A stretch of DNA of 53,148 nucleotides from Alicyclobacillus shizuokensis NBRC 103103 (GTDB taxonomy: Bacteria > Bacillota > Bacilli > Alicyclobacillales > Alicyclobacillaceae): contig NZ_BCQV01000003.1 of the NCBI RefSeq assembly GCF_001552255.1, positions 1-53,148 on the forward strand. Direction: 5' to 3'. The notes under the pieces were generated by a model, which did not search any database, was not told the DNA's origin, and saw only the letters and a list, made by a program, of their open reading frames with translations. Both the position numbers and the translations under genes were made by a program. Positions 51,205-53,148 of this stretch are shown here, one piece after another (the first letter of the stretch is position 1; every line of letters begins with the position of its first letter).

Positions 51205-52280
51205 GTCTCCGCGCCCAATCCGTCGTCAAACCCATCCTTGCCGGCGACCACGTACAGCGGCCGGCGGCGGCTCTCGCTGTGAATGCGCGCGACGTACTGG
51301 CCGAGGACGCCGAGGGCGGACAGTTCTATCCCGGACAGCCCAATGATGAGAGCTGTAAGCCACAGCACGACGGGCCAAGCGCCGCCCGCCATGCCTTCAA
51401 CCAGCGTCGCCAGCGCCAGGCCGAGTCCAATCGCCATAGCCAACGCGCCTAGGTACAGCGGCCACAGCAACGGCCTGGTGGAGAAGGAAGTGACGGCGTC
51501 GCCCGCCAGGCGCAGCATCCTCCGCAGCGGGTATTTCGTCGCCCCGGCGTAGCGGGGGTCCCGAACATACGGCACCGCCGTCTGGCGGAAGCCAACCCAG
51601 GCCACCAGCCCGCGCACAAACCGTCCGCGCTCGTCCAGTTTTCGCAGCACCTGGCAGACCGTGGCGTCCATCAGGCGGAAGTCCCCCGTGTCCATGGGGA
51701 TCTGGATGTCGGTGAGCGCGCCGAGAACGCGGTAGAACGCGGCCGCGGTTGTGCGTTTCCAGACCCCTTCGCCGCGGCGGCGGGTGCGTTGGGCGTAGAC
51801 CACATCGTACCCTTGCTGCCATTTGGCGATCAGCTCCGGGATGAGTTCCGGCGGATCTTGCAAATCCGCGTCCATGACGATGACCGCCGCGCCGCGGGCG
51901 TAATCGATCCCGGCCGTAATCGCCGCCTGGTGGCCGAAGTTGCGCGAGAAGTGGAGCACCCGCACGTGCGCGTCGCGCTGCGCGAGGGAGGTGAGCCAGG
52001 CCCCGGAAGTGTCCTGGCTGCCATCGTCGACAAACAGGATCTCGTACGGATGGCCCAACTGATCCATGACCGGCTTGAGCCGCTCGTAGGTCACCGGCAG
52101 CACCGCTTCCTCGTTGTAGACCGGGATGACGACCGAGTAACGCACGGCCTCTGCGGCTGCCGGGCCGAACGCCGGCCCCGCGTGCGAAGCCGCGTCCACC
52201 CGGTGGTGTGCGGATGCGAACTGCGGCGTCCGCGGGTCGCCCTGCGGCCGGCGAAACTCATTTGGAGCCGGTGTATTCAT
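51201..52280 (-). CDS. GT2 family glycosyltransferase with C-terminal membrane helices (YkcC-like)
   Basis: A 359-residue protein. The catalytic GT-A domain shows YSVVIPVYNEEAVLPVTYERL (about 47-67), DDGSQDTSGAWL, and VIVMDADLQDPPELIPELI with the DAD metal motif, then VYAQRTRRRGEGVWK. Two membrane helices (about 265-300) end the protein. It resembles dolichol-phosphate-mannose-like synthases that charge undecaprenyl phosphate; in Bacillus the YkcC-YkcB pair is alike. The gene overlaps the GT39 gene by 23 bp. Confidence 0.92.
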   Translation of the reverse strand: MNTPAPNEFRRPQGDPRTPQFASAHHRVDAASHAGPAFGPAAAEAVRYSVVIPVYNEEAVLPVTYERLKPVMDQLGHPYEILFVDDGSQDTSGAWLTSLAQRDAHVRVLHFSRNFGHQAAITAGIDYARGAAVIVMDADLQDPPELIPELIAKWQQGYDVVYAQRTRRRGEGVWKRTTAAAFYRVLGALTDIQIPMDTGDFRLMDATVCQVLRKLDERGRFVRGLVAWVGFRQTAVPYVRDPRYAGATKYPLRRMLRLAGDAVTSFSTRPLLWPLYLGALAMAIGLGLALATLVEGMAGGAWPVVLWLTALIIGLSGIELSALGVLGQYVARIHSESRRRPLYVVAGKDGFDDGLGAET

Positions 52281-53148
52281 ACAGCTGTGCGCCTCCCTGT
52301 CTCAAAAATCCACCCTGCCCCTGCGCGGAAGCCGCATTCCGGCCGGCCGCAGCGGATTGAGTCGACGATCCGGTGGATGCGGACGACGAGGTCCAGGCTG
52401 ATTCCGGTACCACCTTGCAGTGTTGGAGGATCCACTGGGTGACCTGCGATTGCCCGCCAAACCGCCCGCTTGATTGAATCAAAAAGTAGCGCAGCTTGCC
52501 GGATTGGGTCAACTGCTGCAGTTCCTGGACGGTTACGGCCGGGTCCGACCCCGAAAAGCCGCCCATCGCCATGACCGGCAGACCGGTTTGGAGGATGATG
52601 GGCGCGGCCTGGTTGGCGTTCTGCGTCGCCACCAGATACGCCCCGGCCGAGGCCTTGTAGTGGCGCTCCAGGTATTTTATCAGTGCGCTGTCCACCGTTT
52701 CGACGTCGCTCAACCCGCGCTTGCTCCCGTCCGGTCCGTTGCCGAGGCCGCTGTTGGCACTGCCGCTTGCGCCTGGGAAGCTGCCGCCGTTGGTGGCGCC
52801 GGGGAAAGCCCCGCTGTACCCGCGCGCGCCGCCGGCAAAGTAGCCGCGGCCAAAGCGCCTACCGGCTGCTCCGTTCCAACTGCTTCCGGGGGAGCCGCCT
52901 GTTTCCCCGCTAGAAAACCGGCCCGCCCAACGGCCTGGCTGGAAGTTTCCTCTCTGCCCGGTCGCTGCGAAGAAGGGCAGGCTGGTGCGGGTGAACGTCC
53001 CGGTCGGGCCGGCCGCTGGCATGACCGCGTTCACCCCGTACTGGATGGGGGTGAATGCCCAGTAGCCAGGGGCGACGAGCAACGCTGCCACACCGGCCGC
53101 CGCTCCGGCCCGCCGCAGGCCCAAGCCTGCCGCGTTCGGAGCGGCGGG
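52258..53148 (-). CDS. GT39 mannosyltransferase-like protein, C-terminal part (YkcB-like; 5' end outside the window)
   Basis: The frame is open to the window edge, so only the last about 297 residues are visible. A membrane helix (GAAAGVAALLVAPGYWAFTPIQYG) is followed by a long outside domain. This contains a Gly/Ser/Phe-rich low-complexity segment of about 75 residues, then ALIKYLERHYKASAGAYLVAT and LPVMAMGGFSGSDPAVTVQELQQL, the typical C-terminal domain of YkcA/YkcB-type mannosyltransferases. It probably transfers sugars from lipid-linked donors at the cell surface. It is the first gene of the leftward glycosylation and two-component operon, or lies near its start. Confidence 0.85.
   Translation of the reverse strand, partial: PAAPNAAGLGLRRAGAAAGVAALLVAPGYWAFTPIQYGVNAVMPAAGPTGTFTRTSLPFFAATGQRGNFQPGRWAGRFSSGETGGSPGSSWNGAAGRRFGRGYFAGGARGYSGAFPGATNGGSFPGASGSANSGLGNGPDGSKRGLSDVETVDSALIKYLERHYKASAGAYLVATQNANQAAPIILQTGLPVMAMGGFSGSDPAVTVQELQQLTQSGKLRYFLIQSSGRFGGQSQVTQWILQHCKVVPESAWTSSSASTGSSTQSAAAGRNAASAQGQGGFLRQGGAQLYEYTGSK

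Overview
The window looks like chromosomal DNA of an aerobic, motile, endospore-forming Bacillota of moderately high G+C, most like Alicyclobacillaceae. This is inferred from an rRNA operon end with Bacillota-type tRNAs, a GerA-family germination operon, AGGAGG-type ribosome binding sites, sigma-A and sigma-D promoters of Bacillus type, and a Bacillus-type flgN-flgK-flgL-yviE-hag-fliD-fliS order. The genus is inference; nothing in the sequence proves it.

Layout. 1-630: 3' end of 23S rRNA, 5S rRNA, terminator, then tRNA-Gly(GCC) and a CAU tRNA. 1.0-5.1 kb: a PhoD-type phosphatase, then a leftward trio of a Gly/Ser/His-rich anchored protein, ApbE flavin transferase and a ferric-reductase-like haem membrane protein. 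5.3-13 kb: tRNA-Gly(TCC), a PadR-MFS efflux pair, an ABC-2 exporter with its TetR regulator, and a second TetR-ABC-2 operon whose permease has an internal deletion next to a C-terminal scrap of sfsA. 13.3-15.0 kb: a complete insertion sequence with terminal inverted repeats and a 6-bp target duplication. 15.2-21 kb: an SSS symporter with its small partner, a methyltransferase, metY, and a quinone-stress-like pair (ring-cleaving dioxygenase plus an MhqD-like esterase that has lost its catalytic core).

21.1-26.3 kb holds the most unusual unit: five overlapping leftward genes encoding a glycine-betaine-type ABC importer (ATPase, permease, binding protein) with an amidohydrolase and a Rieske ferredoxin between permease and binding protein. 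It is divergent from a TetR regulator and an SMR multidrug exporter, and a perfect 20-bp palindrome lies in the shared promoter region. It looks like import plus catabolism of a quaternary-amine-like compound. 26.3-30.6 kb: a quinone-oxidoreductase-like protein, a cupredoxin-multicopper oxidase fusion lipoprotein, a small coat-like protein, and a PadR/membrane-protein pair. 30.7-34.9 kb: germination operon gerA-gerC-small membrane protein-gerB. 35-38 kb: aldo/keto reductase, an unrecognised charged protein and an MFS protein.

38.1-46.3 kb is the late flagellar cluster (flgN, flgK, flgL, yviE-like, hag, fliD, fliS) with two near-identical sigma-D promoters; fliW and csrA, usually between yviE and hag, are absent. 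46.4-48.3 kb: an SRPBCC-ArsR pair and a beta-hydroxyacid dehydrogenase. 48.4-53.1 kb: a leftward operon of GT39 mannosyltransferase (cut by the window edge), GT2 glycosyltransferase, GtrA, OmpR-type response regulator and histidine kinase, probably for envelope glycosylation under two-component control.

Many genes overlap by 4 bp (ATGA or GTGA), and most regulators sit beside recognisable palindromic operators.
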